A stretch of 64,000 nt of DNA, taken from assembly GCA_963585895.1 (NCBI GenBank), contig OY757907.1, positions 108,775,512 to 108,839,511 on the forward strand, written 5' to 3'. Shown here piece by piece: positions 63,829 through 64,000 of the stretch. The position numbers and the translations under genes were made by a program. The notes beneath the pieces are model-generated. The model worked only from the letters and a program-made list of their open reading frames with translations. It did no database searches and was not told the origin of the DNA. This stretch comes from Sepioteuthis lessoniana. Its lineage: Eukaryota; Mollusca; Cephalopoda; Myopsida; Loliginidae. How positions within the stretch are numbered: the first letter of the stretch is position 1; each line of letters opens with the position of its first letter.

Positions 63829-64000
63829 GAAACAACTGAACATTTTGTCCACTCTTGAAACCATTTTTTCCTGAACATTTTGACCATTTTTTCTCTCTAA
63901 AATTTAATAATACCATATCAGCCACCGCCCTTTTCTTTTTTGTTACATCTAATTGTACTGAGAAGATTGAGGTGTCAAAGCAATCAAAGAAATTTAGAAT

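Overview
This 64 kb window is AT-rich animal nuclear DNA made almost entirely of transposable-element debris, microsatellites and unassigned sequence. I found no convincing host exon, rRNA, true tRNA gene, operon or CRISPR array. The open frames are short, and most are either antisense shadows of retroelements, SINE read-through, or microsatellite translations. The tRNA-headed SINEs that share a central block but differ in their tails, the RTE-like LINEs with (ATG)n tails, and the long (TA)n and (TG)n tracts suggest a mollusc, most likely a coleoid cephalopod (octopus, squid or cuttlefish). That assignment is inference. The window is probably intergenic or a large intron.

Five short interspersed families recur and are named here SINE-A to SINE-E. 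SINE-A, C and E have tRNA-like heads. SINE-B is a larger composite of about 370-900 bp with a variable internal tandem-repeat array. SINE-D is about 380-395 bp with an AAATAAA-type tail. A and C share a central block, A and B share a 3' tail, and C and D share another 3' tail, so the families look like modules recombined around at least two LINE partners. Several copies have clear target-site duplications of 9-18 bp, and several are nested: B in B near 12.3 kb, C in an RTE LINE near 50.3 kb, D in an RTE LINE near 57.2 kb, and D in an LTR-like repeat near 35.2 kb.

Autonomous-element remains are: an RTE-like LINE in at least nine pieces (the best at 48.5-49.4 kb, the longest spread over 56-59 kb); a LINE C-terminus with a zinc knuckle and restriction-like endonuclease, duplicated head-to-tail (7.1-8.1 kb); a heavily decayed second RT/endonuclease coding region (25.1-26.9 kb); a Penelope-like element with an almost intact GIY-YIG domain (36.9-37.7 kb); two mariner copies (10.2-11.1 kb with both ends, 59.0-59.4 kb truncated); a probable solo LTR at 33,958-34,495 with a perfect CRE palindrome and a poly(A)-signal hairpin; a related LTR at 36.3-36.8 kb; and an unrelated short solo LTR-like unit at 44,135-44,359 with an exact 5-bp duplication.

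The main structural oddities are a near-perfect 263-bp palindrome (41,313-41,575), an 89-bp palindrome (14,115-14,203), a 220-bp inverted-repeat element (16.4-16.6 kb), several local minisatellites (18.6, 20.0, 39.8 and 63.6 kb), a 400-bp polypyrimidine tract (17.7-18.1 kb), and three repeats resembling the hammerhead-ribozyme core known from Penelope elements. All family assignments come from reading and recall; no alignment or search was run.
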